A stretch of DNA of 64,000 nt from Nematostella vectensis (taxonomy: Eukaryota > Cnidaria > Anthozoa > Actiniaria > Edwardsiidae). The notes under the pieces are model-generated. The model made no database searches and was not told the origin of the DNA. It worked only from the letters and a program-made list of their open reading frames with translations. Where the stretch lies: the NCBI RefSeq assembly GCF_932526225.1, contig NC_064039.1:186001-250000 (forward strand), read 5' to 3'. Both the position numbers and the translations under genes were made by a program. Positions 1 through 12,300 of the stretch are shown in pieces. Numbering within the stretch: the first letter of the stretch is position 1; each line of letters starts with the position of its first letter.

Positions 1-1180
1 CATGCATGCGAGTACTATAAACAAGACGAACATTGTCTTAATTGAATTTCGGAGGACCATTTGATGTAATCCCTTTCATTTTGTTGGTGTACAGCATTCT
101 AGTAAACGGCTTTTCATAGATTCTACAGCATCTTTTTAAAAAAAGACCGAAAATTAAAAACTATTTGCTTGGGAAATATATGGGAGAACGTGTGAATTAT
201 AGTGCATCTCGCATGACGACTGACCTTTCAGCTTCAATTGATAATTGATGGTCTCAAGGCAAGATGTGCAGGGGGCAAAGAGGTATTCAGCCCCCAACTA
301 TACCCTCTCACCTACAAAACAATATTTTGTTGCTATCTCATCCTTGGCATCCTTGACACATAATAATGACACATAATGTTATTCCTTCACAAAATCAACA
401 AGTCACTTTGCAGGATACACAACGCATCGCTTTATTCTAGATCTTGTTGTAAGTACTTGGCAAGTCAATATTGAGGTCAATGTTAAGAGCACAATATCGC
501 AGACAAAGCAGTATCTGGTTAAAAATAATACTTTAGCACATAAGATATTATTTGTTTATATCTATTCGTTGCCATAGAAACTTAAACGAGGGAAATACTA
601 TGGAATGACCGAGAAAGCTATCGTAATATTATAATAGATTTTTCATATATCTACCAACGCTGAGCTAGTTTTCACAAGTTGTCAAGAGTTCTTTATCGTG
701 TAGACAGGTGATACTGGCTTTGTTAAACAAAATATGTGATTTTGCAGCGATCTTTCGGGGGCGGATAACAGGATCTACGAACACAGGTTACTCGGACACA
801 AAGGGGGCTGTGATATTTATTTTATTTGATATCTATCTTATTTATCGCACTAAAAACAGACACATTTTCAGTTTTCCTGAATTGCGGTCCTTTATACACC
901 ATCCAGCGCATCTCCTTTCTGAATATATTCATGCCCAGTTGTTATTAGGATGTGATGCTGGTCCACTAGCGTCAGACCCCCTAAGTGATGGCAGAAGCGG
1001 AAAAAAGGGATATACCCTAAAATAAAGGAAGATCACCCCCGTCTACTTTAATGGATAAGGGAAGATGTCACTTCTAGATGTCACTTCTTGTGAGATGTCA
1101 CCGGTGTAAATTGTGCCACGCAAAAATAGTTGATTATTGAAGTGTCGGTTGTGCAAATAAAAAAATGTTTGTAAATGTGA
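1..1180. other. Intergenic sequence, no gene recognised
   Basis: AT-rich sequence. The only open stretch of note, about 105 codons at 708-1025, has no ATG start, domain or codon-like composition, so it is treated as chance. Confidence 0.4.
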
Positions 1181-1189
1181 TCAATAGCT

Positions 1190-1570
1190 GAAAGGCTGTA
1201 CAATCCTTGTGATCAATAGTTGAAGGTTTGCAAGCCACGTGATCAATAGCCGAAGCTTTGCAAGCCACGTGATCATTAACTGAAGGCTTTGCAACCTACG
1301 TGATCAAGAGCTTGAGGTTTTGCAAGCCACGTGATCATTAGCTAAAGGCTTTGCAAGCCACGTGATCATTAGCTGAATGCTTTGCAAGCCAAGTGATCAA
1401 TAGCTGAAGGCTTTGCAAGCCACGTGATCATTAGCTGAATGCTTTGCAAGCCACGTGATCAATAGCTAAAGGTTTTGCAAGCCCCTGATTTTTAGTTGAA
1501 GGCTTTGCAAGCCACGTGATCATTAGCTGAAGACTTTACAATCCACGTGATCAATAACTAAAGGGTTTAC
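1190..1570. repeat. Minisatellite, unit about 31 bp, about 12 copies
   Basis: Degenerate copies of a unit containing GCAAGCCACGTGATCA followed by TTAGCTGAAGGCTTT. Most copies keep the palindrome CACGTG, an E-box core. The array ends about 60 bp before the ATG of the OTU-like frame. Confidence 0.85.
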
Positions 1571-1630
1571 ATATTTGCTCGGAGCGAGCGCAGCGAGCGG
1601 GGATCTGAATTTCCAAATTTAAGAGGAGTT

Positions 1631-2203
1631 ATGGATTGCAATAGCTGTAGCAAGGAATGTATTTTACCCTGGAATGTTTTAATCCAAAAGCTGGCATTGA
1701 TTAGTTTAGTACCTCATGACGTGGGAGGTGGTGGTGCATGCTTTTTTCGTGCCTTTTCACATCAATTTTTTGGTAATCCAGAATTGCATCATCATATACG
1801 TCTTAGTGGTGTAAATCACTTAAGTAACCATCCAGAGCTCTATGTAGAAAGTTTTGGTGGTGATTCTTGGCAAGGTTACATAACTGAAATGTCCAAATCG
1901 GGGACATGGTGTGATAACCTTATTATACAAGCAGTGTCTAATACATTTAATTGCGTGATACATATAACTGACTCCACCCAAGGGTCACCTGCAACCATTA
2001 TAACTCCTGTGTTGGTACATGTAGACACATCAAATACAGAGTGCATGGCAGTTTTCTTGGGATACATTAATGACCTGCATTATGTTTCCACTGTGTCCAA
2101 AGTGACAAAAGTTCAAACAAAAATACATATCAGAGTAGGACAGCAAGAGAAGAGAGACTGGCAAAAGATAGAGAACGGTTATTCTTTTATCTTTCTAAAG
2201 TAA
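1631..2203 (+). CDS. OTU-like cysteine protease reading frame, probably a mobile-element relic
   Basis: A 190-codon frame from ATG 1631. It resembles the OTU deubiquitinase fold: a GGGACFFRA motif places the nucleophile at Cys37, TWCDNL (92-97) matches the conserved Trp-containing segment, and INDLHYVS supplies a candidate catalytic His at 150. The Asp usually found in the DGxC motif is replaced by Gly. No intron or partner domain is visible. Near 2120 another frame continues with a basic, charged segment (ERLAKDRERLFFYLSK), which suggests a frameshift. OTU domains of this style are often carried by animal transposons such as Helitron-like elements; that link is inferred because no helicase or transposase is adjacent. 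It could also be a host gene exon. Confidence 0.55.
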   Translation: MDCNSCSKECILPWNVLIQKLALISLVPHDVGGGGACFFRAFSHQFFGNPELHHHIRLSGVNHLSNHPELYVESFGGDSWQGYITEMSKSGTWCDNLIIQAVSNTFNCVIHITDSTQGSPATIITPVLVHVDTSNTECMAVFLGYINDLHYVSTVSKVTKVQTKIHIRVGQQEKRDWQKIENGYSFIFLK

Positions 2204-2408
2204 AAAAAAAAAGAAATACAAGTTCGCATTTCGTTTGTGCACGGTTTGTCTCATTATAACATTCTCGCCTCTCTGCATGCCTAGAAAGTTGTATTTCCGT
2301 GTGTGCAGGATCAAAATGTATCTGAACATGGGCTCTAGGTGATGTGTAATGTCTTGTTAGTGCTGAATAAACCAAGGATTCCCATCCCAAGTGTTTGTCC
2401 CCCATGCT

Positions 2409-2532
2409 CTGTCCCTACGCGTTTACGACCTTCAACCATACGCTATATAATAAAATCGTGCGGAAGCGGGGGTCGGAAAAAAACGTACCGCTGGTGGTCG
2501 ACTCTTTGGTCGTAACAAACGCATAGGGACAG
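2409..2532. mobile_element. Short foldback element
   Basis: The arms 2409-2430 and 2508-2532 are inverted copies (CTGTCCCTACGCGTTT against CTGTCCCTATGCGTTT, both ending ACGACC with a 3-base gap). The 77-bp interior is unrelated. It looks like a MITE or a foldback remnant; no clear target duplication was found. Confidence 0.6.
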
Positions 2533-3015
2533 CTCGCTGGAGGAGCCAAAACAAGGCAAACACAACCAGTAGAGGAAAGAAATGCGTAGTTTATTAAACA
2601 CTAACAAGACATTAGACATTACTTTGGAGTAAAATTATCCTAGAGCCCGTGATCTGCCGATCCAATCTCCGAGCACTTCACTATCTTGAAGATACTTCTA
2701 GTTATTATCCAATTTTTCTAAAAATAACACTCTAAATGATCTAAATGATAAACCCCTACATGTATATGATACTCTTATACCATCATTTGATTCCCATGAA
2801 GCACTGCGGGCTAGATAACAGGATACAGGTTTTAATAATTATTGGAAATTTATTTAAAACATAAATAAACGACTGACTATCAGAAGTCCTAGTAGTTATT
2901 TTCACAGCTCCTATATTTCTTCAAAGCTATCTTGAAATGTTCATTCGGGCGTGATAAAGGTTTTTCTTTGCTTTGCAACCTTAAAGCTAACATCTTTTTT
3001 TTTCCTTTTTTTAAG
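2533..3015. other. Presumed CAP-gene intron or upstream sequence
   Basis: AT-rich sequence ending in a pyrimidine-rich tract and AG at 3014-3015, the acceptor of the first visible CAP exon. No upstream exon or signal-peptide exon was recognised. Confidence 0.4.
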
Positions 3016-3077
3016 GTTCCTCCGAATTCAAGGATGAAATCCTGGAATGGCACAATTACTACCGCAAAATACACCAG
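3016..3077 (+). CDS. CAP gene exon (EWHNYYRKIHQ)
   Basis: Acceptor AG at 3014-3015, donor GTAAGG at 3078. It encodes SSEFKDEILEWHNYYRKIHQ after two bases that finish a split codon. This is the first CAP helix with its conserved His. Confidence 0.8.
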
Positions 3078-6000
3078 GTAAGGGGACAGACAGACACACA
3101 GACGGGCGGAGGGACGGACAGACGGTTTAACTGTGTCTTTTGTGTGTGTGTGTGTTTCTCAGGTGGATGACCTGACGTGGTCTGAGTCGCTTCAGAACGC
3201 ATCCCAGGCATACGCTGAGCAGCTGGCATTAGAGGATAAACTTGGCAATGACGGGTCATCTAACGTGATCCAGTGGCCCGGTCTACCGTCAAACATCGGA
3301 GAGAAGTCCGTAAAGTTCATCTATAAAGAGCAAGCCAAGTATAACTACGACAGCCCGGGCTTTTCCTTCTCTACTGGACACTTTTCCCTTGTAAGTCTAC
3401 CAACCACTTAACCCTTTAAATCTACTGGACACTTTTCCCTTGTTAGTCTACCAGCCACTTAACCCTTGTAGGTCTACCAGCCCTTGTTAATCTACCAACC
3501 ACTTAACCCTTAAAATCTACTGGACACTTTACCCTTTTGTAAGTCTTCTATCCACGTTACCCTGTAAGTCTTTACCTTTGTAAGTCTACCAGCCACGTTA
3601 CCCTGTAAGTCTTTACCTTTGTAAGTCTACCAGCGTAAGTCTTTACCTTTGTAAGTCTACCAGCCACGTTACCCTGTAAGTCTTTACCTTTGTAAGTCTT
3701 CCATCCACGTTACCCTGTAAGTCTTTATCTTTGTAAGTCTACCTGCCACGTTACCCTGTAAGTCTTTACCTTTGTAAGTCTACCAGACACGTTACCCTGT
3801 AAGTCTTTACCTTTGTAAGTCTACCAGCTTAAGTCTTTACCTTTGTTAGTCTACCAGCCACGTAAGTAAGTCTACCAGTCTATAACCAAAGTATAACGGA
3901 GTGTAACGGAGCATAACGACGACATGTACAGACGCGTACTTTGGAGCTCCGTGTTCTTTCTAAGTTTCACCCTTTACCTGCTTTCAACACATCCCGAACG
4001 CACTTTACGTGTATCTAAGGATGTTTACAGGAAATTGGTTTCTTCTGACTGGATTACATCACAAAATAACTACGCAAAATGGGATATTCTGACCAGCTCT
4101 CGAGATGGTTTCTGCGACCCATTTGCCTGGATTTGCTTAAGAAAACAAAGGGGGTTATCGCCATCAACGCTTCAAGACAATGGACACCAAGCCGAAACCA
4201 GCGAAGCGAATTATTCAACTCGACAACGAGTCAGGACAACTTTGAGCCTATTCTGGGAAAGTATACTGTTATACAAGACCCAAGCAGCCTCTTACAATCT
4301 TACGGTGAATAATTTTACTCATGTAGACTGTGGCAGTATCATTTGTCCTTTGGCACCACAGGATTCCCGTCTTCATTTGTCCCATCATTTGCCACAGGGT
4401 ACCCGCCGAATGGCTGGAATGCTTCACATGGGTTCACTTGTTGATCATCGGGTGCGCATGGAATTCAGTATCAGGATTAAACGCGCCAAACGCCCGTGCG
4501 CGTATTATACTAACAGTACCGCTACTTTCCATTAATTAATTTTCAAACTGAATCCCGGCCCTTCCAACAATGGGAGCGCCAAAAAGGATTGCGCCACCTC
4601 CAAGAACAAAGCGTCTCGTCGAGCTCCAGCGCCTGTATGCCCTGTTTGCGATAAAGCAGTCAAATGCAATCAGAAGCGGTATGTTTGCGCGACGTGCAAA
4701 GACACAACTCACGCACGGTGCGCGTCAATCTCTGGCCTCAACATTAAAACATTTCGCTCCGATTCTCCACGCAGCTGGACTTGCTCTAATTGTTTTCTAT
4801 CCGAAATGCCGTTCTTTGGACAGCGGTCTCTAAATACATCCGGACTATCTGATGGAAACCCTGTGGATGACGATTCTCACTTATGTGCTCTTAAGGAGAG
4901 GGAACATCAACTCAAGATCATGCATATAAATACCCAATGCATGACCTCCACTTTTGACAGCCTCCTCCACATGGTCAACCGCTATTCCCTTGACATTATC
5001 ACTATGAGCGAAACCTGGTTAAAGGAAAATAAACTTCTTCTACAGCATGTAACTATACCTGGGTATGTTCATGCCTTCAACAAAGGGATAAAATGAAAGG
5101 CGGCGGCGTTGGTGTATATGCCAAGGAGTCAATTGAATTCAAAAGAAAAACTGATATAGAAAGGCGATATCCTGCACTGGAACATCTCTGGCTGGAAATC
5201 AAGGGACGCAACAGGCACAGTAATTTGCTGTTGGGTGTAGTCTACAGGTCTGGAGCTATTATGACATACTCTGACTGGTTAGACACCTTCGAGTCACTCT
5301 TACCCGATCTGACCATCTCCTGGCATGGGATGCTGTTAGTCACTGGAGACGTTAATGTGGACCTCTTCCGCCCGTCGGAATGCTATGTGCGCAAGTATAT
5401 GGACGTGCTGGAATCCTTGAATTTAACGCAGCTTGTTACCAAGGCAACACGCACTACTCTACACTCTGGGACACTAATCGACCATAAGATTACGAACTTG
5501 CCTAAACAAGTGTCGTACTGTGACGTCCTCCCATGTCCGCAAATAGGTGACCATGATGCACCCTACGTGTGCATGAATATTCGCGTTACGCGTTTTACCC
5601 CCAGATACAAGTACATACGCGATGAGCGCAACTTTAATGAACATGCTTTCACAAACGATATTGAACAGCTTCCTCTTAGTATCGTTTATTCCACTAGCGA
5701 TCCCGAGATGCAGCTCGAAATGCTTAATACTTAATTGCGCGAATGCATTGATCGTCATGCTCCGCTCAAGCGCACCAAGGTGACGCGACCACCCGCGCCC
5801 TGGTTGAAGGAACTTGACATCCAAAAGCTCCAACAGGATTGTCGTAACATGCGCACTGAGGCACGCAAAGATAAGAGTGATTCAATTTGGAACTCTTTCA
5901 GGGAGAAACGTAACCAGCTCAAGGCTATGATTGGCAAAGCAAAGCATAATTTCTATTACAAAGCACTGTCGTCAGTCAAAGCCAAAGAGGTGTGGAGGGT

Positions 6001-8287
6001 GATTCACCGGATACTCAACCCAAACCCTCAGCCTCTCAGGTTTGACCCTAATGAACTTAACACACATTTCGCCTCTACTGCTGAGCGTGTTACTGGTGCC
6101 ACGCCCACCTCTGCTAATAACATCTCGGATCTTATCCAGTCTCTACCGGAAGATCCTGTTTGGGCTTTTACGCTGAAGCCTGTCTCATGTCTTCAAGTTC
6201 TAGCAGCACTCAAAAAATTAAGATCAGACTGTTCATGTGGCCCAGATGGGATCCCTGTGAAATTCATCAAACATGCCGCTGACCATCTGGCTTCACCATT
6301 GACCCACATTTTAAATACCTGTATCTCGCAAGAGTATTTTCCATCCGCCTGGAAAGTGGCTCGTATAAGCCCTATAGCCAAGCAGGCTGATGTAAAGGAC
6401 AGGAATGACTTACGTCCCATCTCTATCTTACCTGTCCTCTCAAAAGTCTATGAGCGCTTAGTGCTTGGTCAAATGAGTGACTTTGTCTCCAGTGGTCCTG
6501 ACAGCATCTTAAAGGACACTGTTAGTGCATATAGGAAAGGTCACAGCACAACAACAAGTCTCCTTGCAATAAAAGATGACATCACCAAAGCAATGAAGCG
6601 TGGCGAAGTAACCTTAGCTGTCTTAGCCGACTTCTCCAAGGCTTTTGACACCGTTGCGTAAAAAGTTGTGTTGAAGAAACTACACCATCTTGGTTTTTCA
6701 AAGTCATTTTTGATGTGGGTCACCAGCTATTTAACAGGACGAAAGCAGTTTGTGCAAATTGACGACAAGAGCTCTAGATTGGCGGACGTGTGTCTCGGTG
6801 TACCACAGGGATCAGTGTTGGGCCCCGTATTATTCAATCTATACGTTAACGATCTCTCAGAGCATCTGAGCCTTGTTACATGCCATCAGTACGCCGATGA
6901 CACCACGTTTTATGCTCACGCCAAACCTTGTGACATCAGTGACTGTGAAAGACGCCTGCAGCTCGCTCTTGATCGGCTGTCATCTTGGTCGAGTGAGTGT
7001 AACCTCACTCTAAATTCCAAGAAAACCAAAACCATGCTCTTCTCAGCAGCACAGATGGCCCATCGTCACAAGCTCGTCGAGCGCCAAGTCCAAGTCACCG
7101 TTGATGGGCAGTCTCTCGAGAGGGTACAGTCCACTCGCCTCCTCGGCTCCGATGTCCATTACAACTTAAAGTGGAACAATGACATTAAAACAAACATAAG
7201 TTCCTGTCATTCCACTCTGTCCGTTCTCGGAAAACTAAAGAACCTAGCTCCTTTCCACGTCAGAAAGCAGCTAGTAGAGACTCTGGTCTTGTCGAGAATC
7301 GACTTTAACGATGTTGTAGCCTACCCTGCGCAGGATTATCTCTTAGCGCGCTTACAAAAAGTCCAGCCAGCCGCCGCGGGTTTTGTCACTAAGAGGTACG
7401 CTGGTTTAGAAGAAGTACTCAAACTAGGCTGGCTGCCTATCACCGAAAGACGGGATTTCAGTCTAGCTAAACTAGCTTTCAAGGCTGTACATTTTACTAA
7501 TTGGCCGGCACATCTTCGGCTTCAACAATATGTACCTGGCAGAACTTTAAGGTCCAGCAGTGAATTTAAACTTAGCACGGCCCACACACCTGGTACTTTC
7601 TCGTATAATGCCTCTCAAATGTTTAACATGTTACCATCTGCAACGAGAGAGGCTCAAGATTTCACAATGTTTAAGCGGAGCGCTAAGCTCTACTTCAGCA
7701 ATAGAGCCAGGACCAGAGTAACCACACTTAATGCTAAATAGGAACATGTATGTCTTCTTGTATATTTATATTTTTAAAATTTCAAGTTTATAGTATATTA
7801 TTTATTATATTGTTAGTTAGTGTAGTTAGTTTCATTAGCATAGAAGAGCCTCTCATGTTGGAATTCTAATAAACCTTATTATATTATTATTATTATATTG
7901 TTATTAATATTAAATCTCAGCGATTTATCTTATCTTAAACATTGAACACTTTGTTATAATAGATAGAAATCTCCTGATCATGTATTATCACAGATGGTCT
8001 GGAACGCGTCGAGGCAGCTTGGAGGTGCTTGGGCAAGAAATACCACTTCCGGTAGAAGCTACGTCGTATTCAAGTACAATCCACTTGGCAACTCGGGAGG
8101 AAGTTCAGAGTACGAGAAGAACGTACTGCGCCCGGTCCTGCCCCTTTGCAATGCCACTCTGGACGTACCTACTACGCGAATGCCCTGCCGCTGGCCATCG
8201 TCATCGCAGGCGCTTGAAGCTATCACCGCTGTACGTTTGATGCTGCTTGCGGTTTTCGTGTGTCTCACTGTTAAAAATGTTCTGTGA
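3016..8287 (+). CDS. CAP-superfamily (CRISP/GAPR-1-like) protein, three 3' exons with a LINE in the last intron
   Basis: Exons 3016-3077, 3163-3390 and 7994-8287 join in phase to give 193 residues and a stop; the 5' end is missing. CAP hallmarks run in order: EWHNYYRKIHQ, LTWSESLQNASQAYAEQL, a GEN-like NIGEKS, then GHFSL joined across the intron to MVWNASRQLG, and VVFKYNPLGN. The His of HNYYR, the Glu of YAEQL and the His of GHFSL are at the usual cavity positions. CAP proteins are generally secreted or membrane-associated and bind lipids or sterols; the exact role here is unknown. The tail after the CAP fold ends in a hydrophobic stretch (MLLAVFVCLTV), suggesting a GPI signal or membrane anchor. 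The last intron holds a splice-donor minisatellite and a CR1-like LINE. Confidence 0.85.
3163..3390 (+). CDS. CAP gene exon (core of the CAP domain)
   Basis: 76 codons, phase 0 at both ends. The acceptor follows a TG-rich tract (TTTCTCAG) and the donor is GTAAGT at 3391. It ends in TGHFSL, which is completed by MVWNAS of the next exon. The last 20 or so bases recur downstream in the intron. Confidence 0.88.
3391..3890. repeat. Degenerate minisatellite starting at the CAP exon 2 splice donor
   Basis: Repeats of GTAAGTCTACCAGCCACGTT and ACCCTGTAAGTCTTTACC, about 20 and 40 bp. The earliest copies, near 3419-3445 and 3508-3540, also repeat the exon end (CTACTGGACACTTTTCCCTT) together with a donor-like GT. 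More than ten GTAAGT motifs follow the real donor. Confidence 0.8.
3890..7885 (+). mobile_element. CR1/L2-like non-LTR retrotransposon, decayed
   Basis: The element has a 5' reading frame from 3924, a PHD-like zinc finger, an AP-type endonuclease, a reverse transcriptase and a 3' end made of short TTATTATTA-type repeats (7870-7900), typical of the CR1/L2 group. It sits in the intron between CAP exons 3163-3390 and 7994-8287, in the same orientation as the host gene. The 5' boundary is approximate, because the flanking minisatellite grades into it. No target duplication was identified. Confidence 0.85.
3924..7741 (+). pseudogene. CR1-like LINE protein: zinc finger, endonuclease and reverse transcriptase, broken
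   Basis: The frame runs from ATG 3924 to 5096, interrupted by TAA at 4533-4535, then shifts frame near 5090 and continues to 7741 with TAA at 5732-5734 and 6659-6661. Just after the first stop is FKLNPGP (4542-4562), resembling the end of the 2A-like ribosome-skipping peptides known in some CR1 elements, with the upstream acidic residues degenerate. A CPVC/CATC/CSNC zinc-finger segment follows (about 4630-4810). Endonuclease motifs include MHINTQ, SETWL, GDVNVD and GDHDAPY. Reverse transcriptase motifs include RPISILPVLSKVYERL, ADFSKAFDT, GVPQGSVLGP and the active-site YADDT (about 6890). The stops and shift indicate an inactive copy. Confidence 0.88.
7994..8287 (+). CDS. CAP gene last exon (MVWNASRQLG to stop)
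   Basis: Acceptor ATTATCACAG just before 7994; stop TGA 8285-8287. It completes the CAP signature (VWNASRQLG, VVFKYNPLGN) and ends with a Cys-containing, Ser-rich linker and a hydrophobic C-terminus. The ATG at 7994 is the internal Met of the CAP motif, not a start codon. Confidence 0.85.
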   Translation: MVWNASRQLGGAWARNTTSGRSYVVFKYNPLGNSGGSSEYEKNVLRPVLPLCNATLDVPTTRMPCRWPSSSQALEAITAVRLMLLAVFVCLTVKNVL

Positions 8288-9290
8288 GACGTTTAAAGAG
8301 GCTAATTCACTTTTCCATGCATCACACTTGGGTGGCTGGACTGAACTCTTTTTAAAAAGTATTGTTTAAAAACAATAAGGCAATTAATAGCAGAAGGCTG
8401 AATTTAAAGGCATGCACAAACAGTCGATGAACGAAAGGTACTTGCAGAACCGCTACGCGACAAGCCCTCATGTAATTATGGGTAAAAAAACACTAGGGCG
8501 CTTTTATCGCACTTTAAATCATAAAGAAACCAGCTTTTTGCGAGACAGATAAATTTAAATGTATTTTTTCTGTCTTTTTCCTATGAGATTAAATCTTTAG
8601 AACATTTGTTTTTCCTACTATCCACAAAGTTTTGGTCTTTTTGAAAAGATAATTCTAATTTAAATTAAAAGAAGTTCTTGCGACTCCTGTAGCTAACAAG
8701 AACCTTTCGTCAGTCGATTTGTTTCCAGTGAAACTGGATAATATTTCTAATCATAATGTAGCTAGATGTTTTTACTGGTCCTTGTACGCATAACACAAGT
8801 CTGAATTACCAACAGTAGTGAACGACTCTTTGATGAAAGTTTATTTTCCTTCTCTGTCTAATCAGTAATATTTCAGTAAATAATCGGGTTTTTTTTCATA
8901 TAATTAATTATTCAACAAAGGAGATTTGGGTGTACACATGATGGCTGTTTAAACTGCTTCTTAGGCTTCGCGTGATCTTGAGAAGATTCTAGGACTTCAA
9001 AAAGGGTAAATGACTCTGTGGGGATCTATGCATCGTAATCGTAGCACGCAGTGCTTCATAATTTTCACTTAAACCTAAATGCGATACTAGGTTTGAAAAT
9101 GTTAAGCTTTCTTGGTTTTCATGACCGAGATTTTCTGATGCAGAAAACGTTACCCATGACGCTCGGGCTGCGACGCGTGGATTCCAGAAGTGCAAATTTA
9201 TCTAAAACAGGTGTATAAGCATGTTCTATAGTAAAGATTGTATTTAAATTCCCAATGCATTAGTCTGCTGTAGGAGTTGTTCACCTGGAT
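8288..9290. other. CAP 3' flank, no further gene seen
   Basis: AT-rich sequence with homopolymer runs. A 3' UTR is expected in the first few hundred bases, but no single poly(A) signal stands out. Confidence 0.4.
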
Positions 9291-9323
9291 AAACCCTGTT
9301 AACTCGATCCATCCAGGACTTCT

Positions 9324-12300
9324 AGGCACACAAGGCATACACAACAACACAAGGGGTGTACAAGGCATACACAACAACACAAGGGGTACAAAAGGCATAC
9401 ACAACAACACAAGGCATACACAACAACACAAGGGGTACACAAGGCATACACAACAACACAAGGGGTACAAAAGGCATACACAACAACACAAGGCATACAC
9501 AAGGCATACGCAACAACACAAGGGGTACACAACAACACAAGGGGTGTACAAGGCATACACAACAACACAAGGGGTACAAAAGGCATACACAACAACACAA
9601 GGCATACGCAACAACACAAGGGGTACACAAGGCATACACAACAACACAAGGGGTGTACAAGGCATACACAACAACACAAGGGGTACACAACAACACAAGG
9701 GGTGTACAAGGGGTACACAACAACACAAGGGGTACAGAAGGCATACACAACAACACAAGGGGTGCACAAGGCATACACAACAACACAAGGGGTGTACAAG
9801 GGGTACACAACAACACAAGGGGTGCACAAGGCATACACAAGGCATACACAACAACACAAGGGGTGCACAAGGGGTACACAACAACACAAGGGGTGCACAA
9901 GGCATACACAACAACACAAGGGGTACACAAGGCATACACAACAACACAAGGGGTACAAAACAACACAAGAGGTGTACAAGGGGTACACAACAACACAAGG
10001 GGTACACAAGGCATACACAACAACACAAGGGGTGTACAAGGCATACACAACAACACAAGGGGTGCACAAGGCATACACAGCAACACAAGGGTTACACAAC
10101 AACACAAGGGGTACACAAGGCATACACAGCAACACAAGGGTTACACAACAACACAAGGGGTACACAAGGGGTACACAACAACACAAGGGGTGCACAAGGC
10201 ATACACAGCAACACAAGGGTTACACAAGGGGTACACAACAACACAAGGGGTGCACAAGGCATACTTACACAACAACACAAGGGGTACACAAGGGGTACAC
10301 AACAACACAAGGGGTGCACAAGGCATACACAGCAACACAAGGGTTACACAACAACACAAGGGGTACACAACAACACAAGGGGTACACAAGGCATACACAA
10401 CAACACAAGGGGTGTACAAGGCATACACAACAACACAAGGGGTACACAAGGGGTACACAACAACACAAGGGGTACACAAGGGGTACACAACAACACAAGG
10501 GGTACACAAGGCATACACAACAACACAAGGGGTGTACAAGGCATACACAACTACACAAGGGGTACACAACAACACATGGGGTGTACAAGGGGTACACAAC
10601 AACACAAGGGGTACAGAAGGCATACACAACAACACAAGGGGTGCACAAGGCATACACAACAACACAAGGGGTGTACAAGGGGTACACAACAACACAAGGG
10701 GTGCACAAGGCATACACAAGGCATACACAACAACACAAGGGGTGCACAAGGCATACACAACAACACAAGGGGTACACAAGTTATACACAACAACACAAGG
10801 CATACACAACATCACAAGGGGTACACAAGGCATACACAACAACACAAGGGGTACACAACAACACAAGGGGTGTACAAGGGGTACACAACAACACAAGGGG
10901 TACAGAAGGCATACACAACAACACAAGGGGTGCACAAGGCATACAGAACAACACAAGGGGTGCACAAGGCATACACAAGGCATACACAGCAACACAAGGG
11001 GTGCACAAGGCATACACAACAACACAAGGGGTACACAAGTTATACACAACAACACAAGGCATACACAACAACACAAGGGTTACACAAGGCATACACAACA
11101 ACACAAGGGGTACACAACAACACAAGGGGTGTACAAGGGGTACACAACAACACAAGGGGTACAGAAGGCATACACAACAACACAAGGGGTGCACAAGGCA
11201 TACACAACAACACAAGGGGTGTACAAGGGGTACACAACAACACAAGGGGTGCACAAGGCATACACAAGGCATACACAACAACACAAGGGGTGCACAAGGG
11301 GTACACAACAACACAAGGGGTGCACAAGGCATACACAACAACACAAGGGGTGCACAAGGCATACACAACAACACAAGGGGTACACAACAACACAAGGGGT
11401 GTACAAGGGGTACACAACAACACAAGGGGTACACAAGGTATACACAACAACACAAGGGGTACACAACAACACAAGGGGTGTACAAGGGGTACACAACAAC
11501 ACAAGTGGTGCACAAGGCATACACAAGGCATACACAACAACACAAGGGGTACACAAGGGGTACACAACAACACAAGGGGTACACAAGGCATACACAACAA
11601 CACAAGGGGTGCACAAGGCATACACAAGGCATACACAACAACACAAGGCATACACAAGGTATACAAAACAACACAAGGGGTGTACAAGGCATACACAACA
11701 ACACAAGGGGTGCACAAGGCATACACAACAACAAAAGGGGAACACAAGTTATACACAACAACACAAGGCATACACAAGGCATACACAACAACACAAGGGG
11801 TACACAACAACACAAGGGTACACAAGGCATACACAACAACACAAGGCATACACAACAACACAAGGGAACACAACAACACAAGGCATACACAACAACACAA
11901 GGCATACACAACAACACAAGGGGTACACAACAACACAAAGGGTACACAAGGGGTACACAAGAACACAAGGGGTACACAAGGCATACACAACAACACAAGG
12001 GGTACACTAGGGGTATACACAACAACACAAGGGGTGTACAAGGGGTACACAACAACACAAGGGGTACACAAGAACACAAGGGGTACACAAGGCATACACA
12101 ACAACACAAGGGGTGTACAAGGCATACACAACTACACAAGGGGTACACAAGGGGTACACAACAACACAAGGGGTGTACAAGGGGTACACAACAACACAAG
12201 GGGTACAGAAGGCATACACAACAACACAAGGGGTGCACAAGGCATACACAACAACACAAGGGGTGTACAAGGGGTACACAACAACACAAGGGGTGCACAA

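Noticed and set aside
708-1025. 105-codon frame near the left edge
   Set aside because: No ATG start, no domain, codon use like the surrounding AT-rich DNA.
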